Shown here in pieces: positions 1 through 9,620 of a stretch of DNA of 64,000 nt. Under the pieces are notes generated by a model. The model searched no databases, was not told the DNA's origin, and was given only the letters and a program-made list of their open reading frames with translations. Origin of the DNA: Ursus arctos (lineage: Eukaryota > Chordata > Mammalia > Carnivora > Ursidae); the NCBI RefSeq assembly GCF_023065955.2, contig NW_026623100.1:14857001-14921000 (forward strand), in the 5' to 3' direction. The translations under genes were made by a program, and so were the position numbers. The stretch's first letter is position 1. Each line of letters starts with the position of its first letter.

Positions 1-24
1 TTGGAGGTTAGAAATAGCTAGAGA

Positions 25-182
25 GGGGCGCCTGGGTGGCTCAGTCATTAAGCCTCTGCCTTCGGCCCAGGGCGTGATCCCAGGGTCCTGGGATCGAGCC
101 CCAAATCGGGCTCCCTGCTCCCCTGGGAGCCTGCTTCTTCCTCTCCCACTCCCCCTGCTTGCTGTCTCTCTCTCTCTCAAAA

Positions 183-221
<39 letters not shown>

Positions 222-237
222 ATCTTAAAAGAAAAAA
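25..237 (+). mobile_element. SINEC (Carnivora tRNA-derived SINE), full length
   Basis: The head GGGGCGCCTGGGTGGCTCAG holds the tRNA-like A box, and a B-box-like GGGATCGAGCC follows. A CT-rich body and an (AAAT)n tail with AATCTT complete it. A 15-bp target duplication AGAAATAGCTAGAGA flanks it exactly at 10-24 and 238-252, so it is a fairly recent insertion. Confidence 0.95.
182..226 (+). repeat. (AAAT)n microsatellite in SINE tail
   Basis: About eleven AAAT units occupy the 3' tail of the SINE, likely length-variable between individuals. Confidence 0.9.
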
Positions 238-483
238 AGAAATAGCTAGAGAAAAAGGTATTGACTTCAGTTTTGTAGCAAGTGAACCCAAGAACATGAT
301 TTAAAAAATCATAGGGTCCAAAGAGCTTAAGTGATGAATCAGCCTTTTCCCAATTCCTGGTCCCTATAGTTTCAATCCTATAGTTTCCATCTCTTGAGGC
401 CACCCCTGTTTCCTGTTGATTAAAACTTCTTCTGAAGATAATCTGTGGCACAAGTGTGAGAGTGTGGGTGTGAGCCTGTGTCT

Positions 484-494
484 GGGGGGGGGGG
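484..494 (+). repeat. G11 homopolymer
   Basis: A run of 11 G follows a TG-rich stretch. Confidence 0.9.
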
Positions 495-559
495 TGTATT
501 CACACAGTAGCCTAGCATAATAAACACATCGCACCTTGCTTCCACCCCCCCACACTTAA

Positions 560-720
560 TATATCCCAGGATCACTTCATATCTGTCAGTACATTTTGAT
601 CTTTCCATTCTTTTTTTAGGGCTTGCCTAGCAATCTACCACGTGATGTACCATATTTAATTTAAGGAGCTCCCTCTCTGCAGATATTTAGGTCCTTAAGG
701 TCATTAAAAGCTCTTCTAGA
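560..720 (-). mobile_element. Possible antisense L1 3'-UTR fragment
   Basis: Phrases such as CTACCACGTGATGTACCATA and GATATTTAGG resemble the antisense of old L1 3' ends, but divergence is high. The rest of 253-1095 is unique, with degenerate TG-rich sequence at 866-922. Confidence 0.35.
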
Positions 721-1099
721 GCATTTGGTCTAATTGTCTTGAGATACACGCACACACAGACAGATTTAAATCATTTTAAGAGTCAGCAGGCTCTTAAACC
801 TACATTTTGGATGTGTTTTTCTTGCTATTATTGTATTTTGATCACAGAAGACAGAAGAAGGTGGCTGTGCCTGTGAGTGTGTTTTGCACGTGTGGGTGGA
901 TGTGTGAATGTGTGTGCCTACACAGGTAGGTGTACATTATGTTGTGTGACAGATGTACTCGAAAAACTCTGAATGAACCCTTTTATTTTTAAAACTGGAA
1001 TATGAAATTTTAAATGCCCCGAGGGTGGGAAGATGATTTGTTATTAAAGGAAACTTGTAGAGGAATCCTTCTGTGAAATGAAATGGCTTCTTTTTTTCC

Positions 1100-1600
1100 C
1101 TTTTAAAAAACTATTTCATTGAGGTACAATTTACATACAATAAAGTGCATTCATTTGAAGAGTTTGGCTTGATGCAATTTAACAAAGGTACCACTGCCTT
1201 TCAGTCAAGATTCAGAAAACCTCCCCTAGGCCAGAAAGGGTTCTCCGTGCCTCTTTGCATTCACTTCCCACCTTCACCTCCAGGAGATCACCAGTATGCT
1301 TTTTGTCACTCTGGATTGGTTTTGCCTGTTCTAGAACATCACGCAAGTGGAATCACACAGTATATACTCTGTTACGTTTGGCTTCTTTCTCGTAGCATCT
1401 GTCTTGTTGCAGACATCAGTAGTTCATTCTTTATGGCCAAGCAACATTCCATCATGGGCAGGCAGCATGGTTTCCTTATTCGTTTACCTATTGTCGGGCA
1501 TTTGGGTTGTTTCCAACATTTCACCGTTCTGAATGAAGCTTCTAGGAACATTTCTGTACAGGTTGCTGGCTTCCCAAGTGAATCATCTCCATAATTCAGT
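1100..1600 (-). mobile_element. Antisense L1 (L1M-type) 3' end
   Basis: Read on the + strand it follows the well-known antisense order of L1M 3' ends: TTTCATTGAGGTACAATTTA, then the GTGGAATCACACAGTATA, GGCTTCTTTC and TTTGGGTTGTTTCCAACATT segments. The 149-codon open frame across it is a by-product, not a gene. Confidence 0.8.
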
Positions 1601-3180
1601 TGTGCAGGCTCAATTGAAAGCCAGGCCATTCATCCATTGAGCCAACATGTACAATATGTATTAAATCCCTCCCGTGTGCTGGTCAGGCAGGATTCTGCCC
1701 TGCGGGGATGTACTCTAAAGCCTGCGTCCTATCTTTGCACTGCCATGGAAAGTGTTTGAGAAAGAAACAATGCTTGTCTTTCCTTATTTTATGGAAAGTA
1801 ACTGCTATATTTAATTACATGGGTGCCCTCTACTTTCAGACTGCGCCTACCAATAGGGCTAGTAGCAAACTCTTTCTCAAACGAAGTCTTTAATCAGCTG
1901 CTAGCTTCAGAATCAGCTTCGAGAGCAAGCAGCTGCTCGAGGCTTGGCCAGCATCGTGCCTCATCGTTCTGGGTTTTCCAAAGCAGGGGTGAGGAGGATG
2001 TCTGCTTTGTGAAGGTCTCCTGCTGTGTCTGGCATGCCTTGTCCATGCCGGGCGCCTCTGGGGACTGTAGTGTGACTGTGGTTTCTCTAGGGAACAATGG
2101 TCAGCAAAAAGGGGTGTACAGGACTTGAGAAGAGGGACCCCTGCTTTGGAAAGGAACTGTGGAGTTCCTCTCTTGATGATTCCCCTCCTTCTTCACCTTC
2201 CTCACTCCCCTCCCCTCCCCTCCTCCAGGTAAAAAAAACCCAGCCTATTATCTAGGGCTTAATTGGTGCAAGACAGGCCGTGCAAGCCTCTCTCCCTCCT
2301 TCTCATCCTTTCTGGATTCGTCCTCTGACCTACTCCCTACCTCTAGCTTCTTTCTAGCCCCTAGGCCCCTGACAACAGAGGGAAAAGGAAGCGAAACTCA
2401 AATTGGGCATGTGTGACCTTGGCAGGCTGTTCCCAGGAAAGGTTTGCCTAGAGGTCTCTGGTGGAAGTTAAGCTATGGTTAGGAGGAAGCTTGACTGTGA
2501 GTTTCTTACCTCCTTTGCCTCGAACTCGATCACTCCCAGCACACAGGCGTGCAGACACCTTCGGGTCACAGTGACACAGCATCAGTGGGATTTCCCGCTG
2601 GACAGGTGAGGTGTGGGGGAGGACTGTTGGACTGGGAGGCAGGAGTTGATGGTTCGAGCTCGGACTCCAGGCTGTCCGGCTCTAGGGCTCTCATTTCTCA
2701 GAGGCTCCCCTGCGAACGGCGCCCTCTGTTCTCCCAGGCTTGTGCTTACCCCCAGCTTTCTCACACAAACGGTGGCGCTCGTCATCCTTACTATCTAAGT
2801 AATTGTGAGGAATACGTGAAATGCTGTGTGCAAAGGGTTTGTGAAGTCAGGCACCACCCAAAGAAGTGCCCGTGATACTTTTGTGCTTTTCAGAGAGGGC
2901 TTTTTCGTGGGTTTCTCTATGGGTTGGGCTCGTTCCCCATTTCTGTGTTCCTCATTCAAATGAGTAGAGCTCTTGCTTCTGCCCAGGGCTTGTTTTCTGG
3001 GAGAGCTCTGGGGGCAGGGGGGGGCAGGAAAGTGCTGAAGGCATTGCCCTGCCTCAAGCCGGCCAGGGTGGGGAGCCAGTCTCTTGCACCTGAGAGGGAG
3101 CAGGAAGGCGCAGAGAGCCGGAGGCCTACAGGAAGGGGAGGCCTGGCATGGGATTGTCGCAGAAGGCTTCCCAAGCTGGG
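1600..3180. other. Unique intronic sequence with a polypyrimidine tract
   Basis: No gene or clear repeat was recognised. It contains a C/T-rich tract at about 2160-2228 ending in CAG next to GTAA (see findings), and a short MIR-like phrase near 2790-2850. Confidence 0.5.
2160..2236 (+). promoter_or_regulatory. Polypyrimidine tract with juxtaposed AG|GTAA (candidate recursive splice site)
   Basis: About 65 bases of mostly C and T end in CTCCTCCAG at 2228, followed immediately by GTAAAA at 2229. It resembles a 3' splice site fused to a 5' splice site inside a long intron. The donor half is weak and function is unproven. Confidence 0.3.
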
Positions 3181-3184
3181 CAGG

Positions 3185-3380
3185 GCCTGAGACCAGAGCT
3201 CTGGCAGAATCATCTGTCCCATGTGACCCAGGGAGCCCTGGGTGGGAATCGGGCTTAAAGCTCTCAGAGCTCCAGTTTTTCCACCCGAAAAGTAGGGAGC
3301 ATTGCTGGCCTCAGGGGGATGAAAGGAGCTGATGCCGACTAAGCACTGGGTGCAGCGTCTAGGCATAGCAGGCACTCCAT
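3185..3380 (+). mobile_element. MIR, sense, degraded
   Basis: The order of a CCAGTTTTTCCACCCGAAAA-type segment, a GATGAAAGGAGCTGATGC segment and an AGCACTGGG...GCAGGCACTCCAT segment follows the second half of MIR. Confidence 0.5.
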
Positions 3381-3664
3381 CACCCTGCGGCCACCCTCCC
3401 CCTCCCCTTCCCTCATGAGCGCCTCATGACCCTCCGATGACCAGGGCTGTAGCCTGTTTTGCCTGTGGGGAACCTAGGGCATGAAACCCTCACCACAGTG
3501 CTTTATTTGATATTGCTAACTCTGTAAAGTCGTCAGATCTTCTGGAATAATGTGGAATAATAGCAACTTGGAGCAAGAAAACACCTTTTTTGTTGGGGAA
3601 AAGCTTGACAGAGTGGAAGGAACATCCGACTAAGTAGCACATTTGAAGACTTGGCTTTTTAAAA

Positions 3665-3850
3665 ACAGTAGCACCAGCGGTTACTGAGGATTTTGTGCAG
3701 GGCACCATGCTGAGCTCTTGACATAGATTATCTCATTTAACTTCACCGCAGCCCAAAAGTCACAGGGCCTGTTATTAGCTCCATTTCTCGGAGAAGCATT
3801 CTGAGGCTCAGAGGAGGTAGTCACTTGCTTCAGGCCACAGAGCCAGTAAG
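3665..3850 (-). mobile_element. MIR, antisense
   Basis: It reads as the reverse of MIR: TTATCTCATTTAACTTCACC, then a CCATTTCTCGGAGAAGC-type segment, TGAGGCTCAGAGGAGG and CAGGCCACAGAGCCAGTAAG. Confidence 0.7.
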
Positions 3851-3924
3851 TTCACACATCACCACCATGTACCTATTGTCTCCTGAGTGCCAACTGCTTT
3901 GCATGGGAGTCTCATGGAATTTTT

Positions 3925-4145
3925 TTTTTATTTTTTTTTATTTTTTTTTATTTTTTAAAGATTATATTTATTTATCCGACAGAGATAGAGACAGCCAGCG
4001 AGAGAGGGAACACAAGCAGGGGGAGTGGGAGAAGAAGATGCAGGCTCATAGCAGAAGAGCCTGATGTGGGACTCGATCCCAGAACGCCGGGATCATGCCC
4101 TGAGCCGAAGGCAGATGCTTAACTGCTGTGCCACCCAGGCGCCCC
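3925..4145 (-). mobile_element. SINEC, antisense (copy A of tandem pair)
   Basis: It ends with GCCACCCAGGCGCCCC (the reverse of the SINE head) and begins with a T-rich (T9A)n tail. Target duplication ATGGAATTTTT occurs at both ends (about 3914 and 4146). It is inserted in the duplication left by the neighbouring SINE (see findings). Confidence 0.93.
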
Positions 4146-4157
4146 ATGGAATTTTTT

Positions 4158-4346
4158 TTTTTTAAAGATTTTATTTATTTGACAGAGAGAGACAGCCAGC
4201 GAGAGAGGGAACACAAGCAGGGGGAGTGGGAGAGGAAGAAGCAGGTTCTTAGCAGAGGAGCCTGATGTGGGGCTCGATCCCAGAACGCTGGGATCACGCC
4301 CTGAGCCGAAGGCAGACCCTTAACAACTTCGCCACCCAGGCGCCCC
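4158..4346 (-). mobile_element. SINEC, antisense (copy B of tandem pair)
   Basis: The body is nearly identical to copy A and ends CACCCAGGCGCCCC at 4346. Its outer duplication is GTCTCATGGAATTTTT at 3909 and GTCTCCTGGAATTTTT at 4347, one mismatch, now spanning both SINEs. Confidence 0.93.
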
Positions 4347-4469
4347 GTCTCCTGGAATTTTTACAACAACCCATTTCACAGATGATGAGCCTGAGGCCAA
4401 AGCTCAGGGAAGGTAAATGATTGCCCCAGCCAGGATTCAGCCCCGGTCTGACTCCAAAGGCTGTGTTTG

Positions 4470-5756
4470 TCTTCCCCATTGTTCTATTGGCTTGCTCCTG
4501 GCCTCAGCTGGAGGGGTAGCCAAAGGCACAAGAGGTCTAAAGAAAACATAGTCAGAGGTAATAGAGATAGTAGCTGGGAAGACTCATCAAGTGAAGGTAT
4601 GAGTTTCAAGGAGATTTGGTAAATAGGGTCGCATCTGGGATAATTTGGAGGAACCCTGAGTGCAGGAGAAAGAGCTTCGACCCAACCCTGGGAATGGCTG
4701 GTTGGGGGGAGGAGGCCTGCTTTGATGTAGTGCCAGCTGCCTGGTGGTGATGGCAACGGACAGCTTGCAGGGGCTGTGCAGGGCTGGGCACCTACATTGC
4801 TTCCTTATCCGGGCCAGGTAATTGTGAGCCGAACTTGAGATTCAATTAATTTGACCATGAAGTTGCACCACACTCCACCACGTTTTGTGCCTGATAACCC
4901 TCCAGTCATCTGCGTTGAAGTCCGACCTCCCTACATGGATTCTCAGCGCCTCCTCCCTATGCCGGCTGGGGCTCCGCCAGCACTCTGTGGCCATCTGCCC
5001 AGGCTGCAAAACTCTTTGTTGCTTTTGGCATGTTTAAAAGCTTAATTTCTATTTTTCTGTTTGGAAGTGCAGTTCATCGGCATCGAGGCAGCAGTGGGTG
5101 CTAAAATGGTTTCTGATTGCTATCTTGAACGTTAATATCCTAATACATTTTATCGTCAATGACCTGTCCCCTCTTGCCACAAGTTCTCACTCCCCTTTTG
5201 CAAAGAGAGGCAGCCCGCTTGCCTTCAAATAGGCCTCCCAGCCCATCTCATGCCTTTGCTGTCTCCCTCCCCGCTTTTCACAGATAGCATTGTACTTTGC
5301 CAGTGAAGCCCGTAGTCGTGGGAAATCTCTGAGTTGGAGGATATGAGAAATTGTTTCATTTAGCCGGCAGGGTTTAATAGAGATGATCTAATCTCTAAAA
5401 GGCATACATTATTTAAATTCCATGCTCTCGGACAAGAGGACCCCTGATATTTGTGGCAGGGACAGGATTTTGGTTTGGCTGTTCAGTAGAGCTGACTGTT
5501 GGTTTTCCTGTTTGTAATTTAGTGCGGGGGCTGGGTTATGCTTGTAGCGGTGGGGGGAGGGATTCCTAGTGGTGAGGGGGCTGGAGAACATTTTCTTTAG
5601 ACAGAAACCTAAAATCACAGATTCTTGGGGCGGAAAGGATGGGGAGAGTCATTGCATGGCATCACCAGTTTGCTTTTGGGTTCCCACCTGGGTCCCAAGC
5701 TCATGATTCCCAACTCAGGTGAGTGGCCCCTGTGGGGCAACCTGAGAACTTTCCCA
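4470..5756. other. Unique intronic sequence
   Basis: No gene or recognisable repeat. It contains AT-rich homeodomain-like sites such as TTCAATTAATTT near 4840, and is otherwise unremarkable. Confidence 0.5.
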
Positions 5757-5938
5757 AGGGCACCTGGGTGGCTCAGTCCGTTAAGCAGCTAACTCTTGAT
5801 TTCGATTCAGGTCATGATCTCAGGGTCGTGAGATCGAGCCCTGTGTCGGGCTCCATGCTGGGCGTGGAGCTTGCTTAGGATTCTCTCTCTCCCTCTTTCT
5901 CTGCCCCTCCCTCTCTCTCTGCCCCCCCCCCCAAAGAA
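5757..5938 (+). mobile_element. SINEC, sense, older subtype
   Basis: The head GGGCACCTGGGTGGCTCAG is followed by the TCATGATCTCAGGGTCGTGA segment and a CT-rich body ending in a C run. The A-tail is nearly gone and no clear target duplication remains, suggesting greater age than the copy at 25-237. Confidence 0.9.
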
Positions 5939-6394
5939 CTCTGCATTCCCTCACTTCCTGCCCTGACAGACTACCTGCAATATCACCAGGGACCTCCCCT
6001 GTGAGGCACTGAAGACCTCTGTTGACAGAACTAAAATTTTGAGAGAAACCTTAAACACTCTCAACCACTAGAGACCGGGTCTAGAAGTAAAGTGGGGCTC
6101 ACAAATGTCTTGGCGAACCAGGACTGTGAGTGGCATGAGATGCTGGGGGTGCCACCTGGAGAATAGCAGTCCCAAGTGAGTTTTTTTACCTCAGAGGGGG
6201 TATGTGGTGATCCTGGGAGTGCCACCTCTTGTTCCCCTCCCTCCTCATTTGAATGTCACATTAGTATAGATCATGTGCCCACCTGCCTTCCTGGGGATGG
6301 GGCCTTGGAGGGGCAAGTGACCCCAGCATAGGCTTTCAGAGCTCCGAACATAAAGTCTTTTCTCCTCCCCGAAGGTTTATTGGGTGTCTCCTGA

Positions 6395-6700
6395 CTAATA
6401 GATAGTGAGGTGAGCACTAGGTATACAAATGTGATTCTCCTCGTCTCTGCCCAGCAGAGGAGATAGACCTACGGACAACGTATTCCAGTGTAGTAGGAGC
6501 CGGGTTCAGATCGCACGGGTACCGTAGGAGCGTAGGAGGAGTGAAGGCGTAATAGTTCTGACTGGGAATATCTGGAACGGCTTCAGAGAAGAGATGACCA
6601 GTGACCTCAACTTTGAATGAGAAGGAGGTGTTCACCAGCCTGACCCTCCGTAGTGCTTGCTGAATGTGTGCCTGCTCTTTGCAGGTGCCAATGAAAAGGT
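6395..6700 (-). mobile_element. Possible antisense L2 fragment
   Basis: The progression from a gain-of-AGCACTAGGTATACAAATG phrase to CTTCAGAGAAGAGATGACCA and TTTGAATGAGAAGGAGG follows antisense L2-type 3' sequence, but loosely. A 233-codon minus-strand open frame (6417-7118) overlaps it and shows no domain. Confidence 0.4.
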
Positions 6701-7414
6701 TAAGGAGGGGTGGTGGTTCCGGCTCCCCCCACCCCAAGAAATTCACATCTTGCCGGGGAGACAAGCCTGGCACGTGTGAGCCAATTAAAGCTCTGCAGAG
6801 ACAGATGGAACTGTGGAGGCGAGGATAGGCCGCCGGCGGTACTTGGTGATCCAGGGTTTCCAGAGTTACTACTCTCTCGCGGAGCACACAGTTTCTGTAA
6901 GGAGAGTTCAGACCTTCAGAGACGTCAAGTGTCAGAGGCCCAGCCATTCTGACTTTTCTGATCAGCCTAGTTGTGTACAGAAGTAGCTGGTTGGATTTGG
7001 AGGCGGGCTGGGAACAAGTGACGGTGGGTGGAGAAGGTTGATGGTAAGAATTTAGTGGTGTTGGCTCACTCTTTACAACCCCGGTAGGATCTGGGGTTTG
7101 CAAAACGTGCCAGCACACAACCTGAGTGCAGGTGCCCCTCGGTGTCCCACCAGCACCGCGCGCATTCCCAGACTTGGGGGATGTGCTGCTGCTTCCACCT
7201 CCACTGACTCCCCTTTCTTATCTTCATGAAGTCTTCCGAGACTGCTCTTCTGCACTGATTTCAAACTCACTAGATGCTTCATCAGTGATCTGCTGCGGCT
7301 CATGCTTAAGCTGGGTTCAGCTTTGTTCTCTGTTTTTTAACTTCCCCTTGAGATTGTAAACACCTTCTGAGTGTGAATAGCATCTTATGCTTTTCTTTCC
7401 ACCCCTGTGAGCAA

Positions 7415-7525
7415 TTTGTGTAGTCTGAGGAACACGGGTTTCTTTCGACAGTCTTAGCATTGAATCTCAGCATTGCCACTTATCCTAAAACTTGGAGCTT
7501 AGCTTCCTTATCGGTAACATGGCGT
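7415..7525 (+). mobile_element. MIR, sense
   Basis: The order TTGAATCTCAGCATTGCCAC, CTTGGAGCTTAGCTTCC and TTATCGGTAACATGG follows the MIR core. Confidence 0.6.
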
Positions 7526-7528
7526 AAC

Positions 7529-7773
7529 CAGGGGTTTCTCGACGTGGACACTGTTGGCATTCTAGGGCTGGATAATTCTTCATTGTGGAGACCGTCCTGT
7601 CCACTGTGGGATGCTTAGCAGAATCCCTAGCTTCCACCCATGAGATGCCAGTGGCAGCCCTCCCTTTCTGGTCATGACAATCAAAAACATCTCTAGATAC
7701 TTTTGTGTCCCAAAGAGGTTCCCTGTGTCAGGCGTCCTCTGTGCCCGGTTTCCCTTGCTGTTGAGAACCACTG
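7529..7773 (-). mobile_element. MER20 (hAT-Charlie non-autonomous DNA transposon)
   Basis: It runs from CAGGGGTTTCTCGAC to GTTGAGAACCACTG, which are its terminal inverted repeats. The internal segments GCTGGATAATTCTTCATTGT, GATGCTTAGCAGAATCCC and CACCCATGAGATGCCAGT match the MER20 consensus as I recall it. It ends about 250 bp before exon 2. Confidence 0.8.
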
Positions 7774-7986
7774 GGATGACACCATCTATTGGGTCTGTAT
7801 CAGACCTCCTAGTGCTGTGTCCGGAACGTAGCAGACATTCCATAAACACCCATTCTCCTGCATTCCTGCTCCCCCCGGCACTGGACACACTACAGGGGGA
7901 TGAACTGAACGGAGGAACCATGACTCTCGGTTTTAGCCCTTTGGGATGGAGAAGTCGTGGAACCCTTGGGCTGCCCCCACAATGCA

Positions 7987-8019
7987 CTAACAGAGCCGTT
8001 GTCATTTTCTTAATTGCAG
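7987..8019 (+). other. PRKCE: Splice acceptor region of PRKCE exon 2 (branch point to AG)
   Basis: A CTAAC branch-point match lies at 7987-7991, with the candidate branch A at 7990, 30 nt before the exon. A short T-rich tract (GTCATTTTCTTAATTGCAG) leads into the AG at 8018-8019. The tract is interrupted by purines, so the site looks moderate rather than strong. Confidence 0.85.
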
Positions 8020-8083
8020 ATTGATCTGGAACCAGAAGGAAGAGTGTATGTGATCATTGATCTGTCGGGGTCGTCGGGTGAAG
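8020..8083 (+). CDS. PRKCE: PRKCE coding exon 2 (protein kinase C epsilon, end of C2 domain)
   Basis: Seen: the 64-nt segment translates in frame from its first base as IDLEPEGRVYVIIDL followed by SGSSGE, with one leftover G that would start the next codon (Ala in the known protein). It is bounded by AG at 8018-8019 and GT at 8084-8085. Known: this matches PKC epsilon at about residues 115-138, the last strand of the novel-type, calcium-independent C2 domain before the linker to the pseudosubstrate and C1 domains. PKC epsilon is a diacylglycerol-activated serine/threonine kinase that moves to membranes and binds RACK2 through its C2 region. The paralogue PKC eta has a clearly different sequence here (DLSGS is epsilon-like), so the assignment is firm. 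Exon length is 1 modulo 3, so skipping it would shift the frame. Exon 1 lies upstream and exon 3 downstream, both outside the window. No substitution of a key residue is visible. Confidence 0.95.
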
Positions 8084-8090
8084 GTAGGAG
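8084..8090 (+). other. PRKCE: Splice donor of PRKCE exon 2
   Basis: The exon ends GAAG and the intron begins GTAGGAG. GT is present with A at +3 and G at +4, and +5 is G. This is an acceptable U2-type donor consistent with the known exon boundary inside the GCC (Ala) codon. Confidence 0.85.
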
Positions 8091-9490
8091 AATGTGACCT
8101 CTCCTCATTGTTCTCTTTCACTGACCCTTTGTCTTCCAGTGTCTCCCTTCACTCCTTGGCTGGGACATATTACAGTGACATTTAATTAATTGGCACCCTT
8201 GAAAGGAAGAGGTTATTTTGAAGATGCTTACGCCTGTGTACCAAAAGGGACCAGCCATCTGTTAACTTTGGTGGAGCAGAGGGAAGATTTTTGACTTATC
8301 AAGCGAGGCCAATAAAGCAGGCGTTCCTGCCCGCTGGTGCGCAAGGCAGGCTTCAGTGGAACGGCAGCCTCTCCCCGGAGGCTCGCGTGGGGTGTGTGTG
8401 AGTGTCGTGGGAAGGAAGTAAAACCAGTTGGTCTAACGGTATTCAGAAATGAAACAAATAAGGTGTCCAATTTCAGAATCGTATTTTTTAGAGCTTTTAT
8501 AGAAGTGTTACTTCTTTTTACAGTTCCCCACGCAGGCAAAAGCCCTGCTTTTAGAGAGAAATAATGGGGTGAGGGAATGTCTGCTCCCCACTGGCCTATG
8601 AGACAGGGTGTAAAATGTTGTCTGATGGTCGAATTGGCCTTCTTTCTTCTCCTTACATCCTCCTCTCTCTCTTGATCCTGTCTTGGGCGCATTTACTACC
8701 TTCAAAGGCTTGCCGGGTAGTGAGGACTGAGCAGTCAGGGTGGAAGGGAATTCTGCACAGTAAAAACCTTGTCCACGCAGAACAGGGAGATGGTGACAGA
8801 CGTGGGCTCTAGGGAGGCTGGGAATTAGGACAGAGATTTAGTGGGGACCATCTTTCTTCTCCTCTCTCTGTGTGTGCAGGAGGAGAGAACAGTTGGCTTC
8901 AATGTCATGGCAGAAAGATAGGAAAACCAAGGCTGGTTCCTCTTGGCAATGAGAAAAAAATGGGACTTAGGGGCTGTGGCAGCCTTTAGGGAGAGACAGT
9001 CAGCTCCCTTAGCTCCTGGTTGGATGACTGGGGCCTTTTACAGCATCTCTTCAGAAGGCTAGAGATCACAAGGACAGAGTCACAACACCACGTGGACTCC
9101 CCTGTGTTAGCGATGAAGCTCTAGTTTGCAGCTCAGTAATGGGAGGAGAGATTATGTCCACAAATTCAGAGGAGTGGTCAAACCACGTGCTTGACTGGGT
9201 GCCCGATGATTTTCATTTGGCTAATTTATCACCCAATTTCAACAGGTGTTCAGAATAATTCAATAATTGTGTGTATAATGGGCTTATAATAGAATTCAGT
9301 TCTCTTTGAATAGATCTCAATTATTTGGCATAGGTTTAAAACTTTAAACATCCTTCCAAATTGGTCTCGTACATTTTCTTCTCTTTATTGCAATTACATT
9401 TTGGCGTTTCCAGCTTTCCTTCTCTACCCTCAGCTCTGAGCAGCCCAGAATAGAATCTGTTGTAGAAGATTTGGGGATTTAGCAATATTT
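8090..9490. other. Unique intronic sequence just downstream of exon 2
   Basis: No gene or clear repeat. An AT-rich stretch at about 9200-9350 with TAATT motifs and a CAGGTG E-box looks like a candidate conserved non-coding block, unverified. Confidence 0.45.
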
Positions 9491-9620
9491 AGTATGAAAT
9501 ATTTAAGATGTGCCAAAGGGCCTAAAAAATAATAAAATGAGCACCGGTGTACCCACCACCCTGATTAAGAAATAAAGCAACCATTAAGGTGAAACCTTGC
9601 ATTGCTTTTAAAACAGCGTG
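9490..9620 (-). mobile_element. Possible antisense L1 3'-UTR fragment
   Basis: GAGCACCGGTGTACCCACCA and GATTAAGAAATAAAGCAACC resemble the antisense L1M phrase with 'gtacccaccacc' and 'aagaaatagaac'. It is short and diverged. Confidence 0.45.

Larger units (their letters stand above)
3855..4470 (-). mobile_element. MIR/L2-type fragment, antisense, split by two SINEC copies
   Basis: The left part (about 3855-3925) and right part (4347-4470: ACAACCCATTTCACAGATGA, GAGCCTGAGGC, TGCCCCAGCCAGGATTCAG) read continuously as antisense MIR once the two SINEs are removed. Confidence 0.65.
1..8019 (+). other. PRKCE: PRKCE intron 1, 3' end (partial)
   Basis: Everything upstream of exon 2 is read as the end of intron 1, because exon 1 (N-terminal C2 domain) is absent from the window. 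It holds SINEC copies, an antisense L1 3' end, MIR pieces and a MER20, listed separately. No other splice-bounded open segment was recognised. Confidence 0.85.

Noticed and set aside
1145..1594. 149-codon + frame
   Set aside because: It lies on the antisense of an L1 3' UTR.
6417..7118. 233-codon minus-strand open frame, the longest in the window
   Set aside because: No recognisable domain, no splice or promoter context, composition-driven, and partly over L2-like sequence. Frames of this length occur by chance in 64 kb.
8228..8692. 154-codon minus frame just after exon 2
   Set aside because: Antisense to intron, no motif and no initiation context that I can support.
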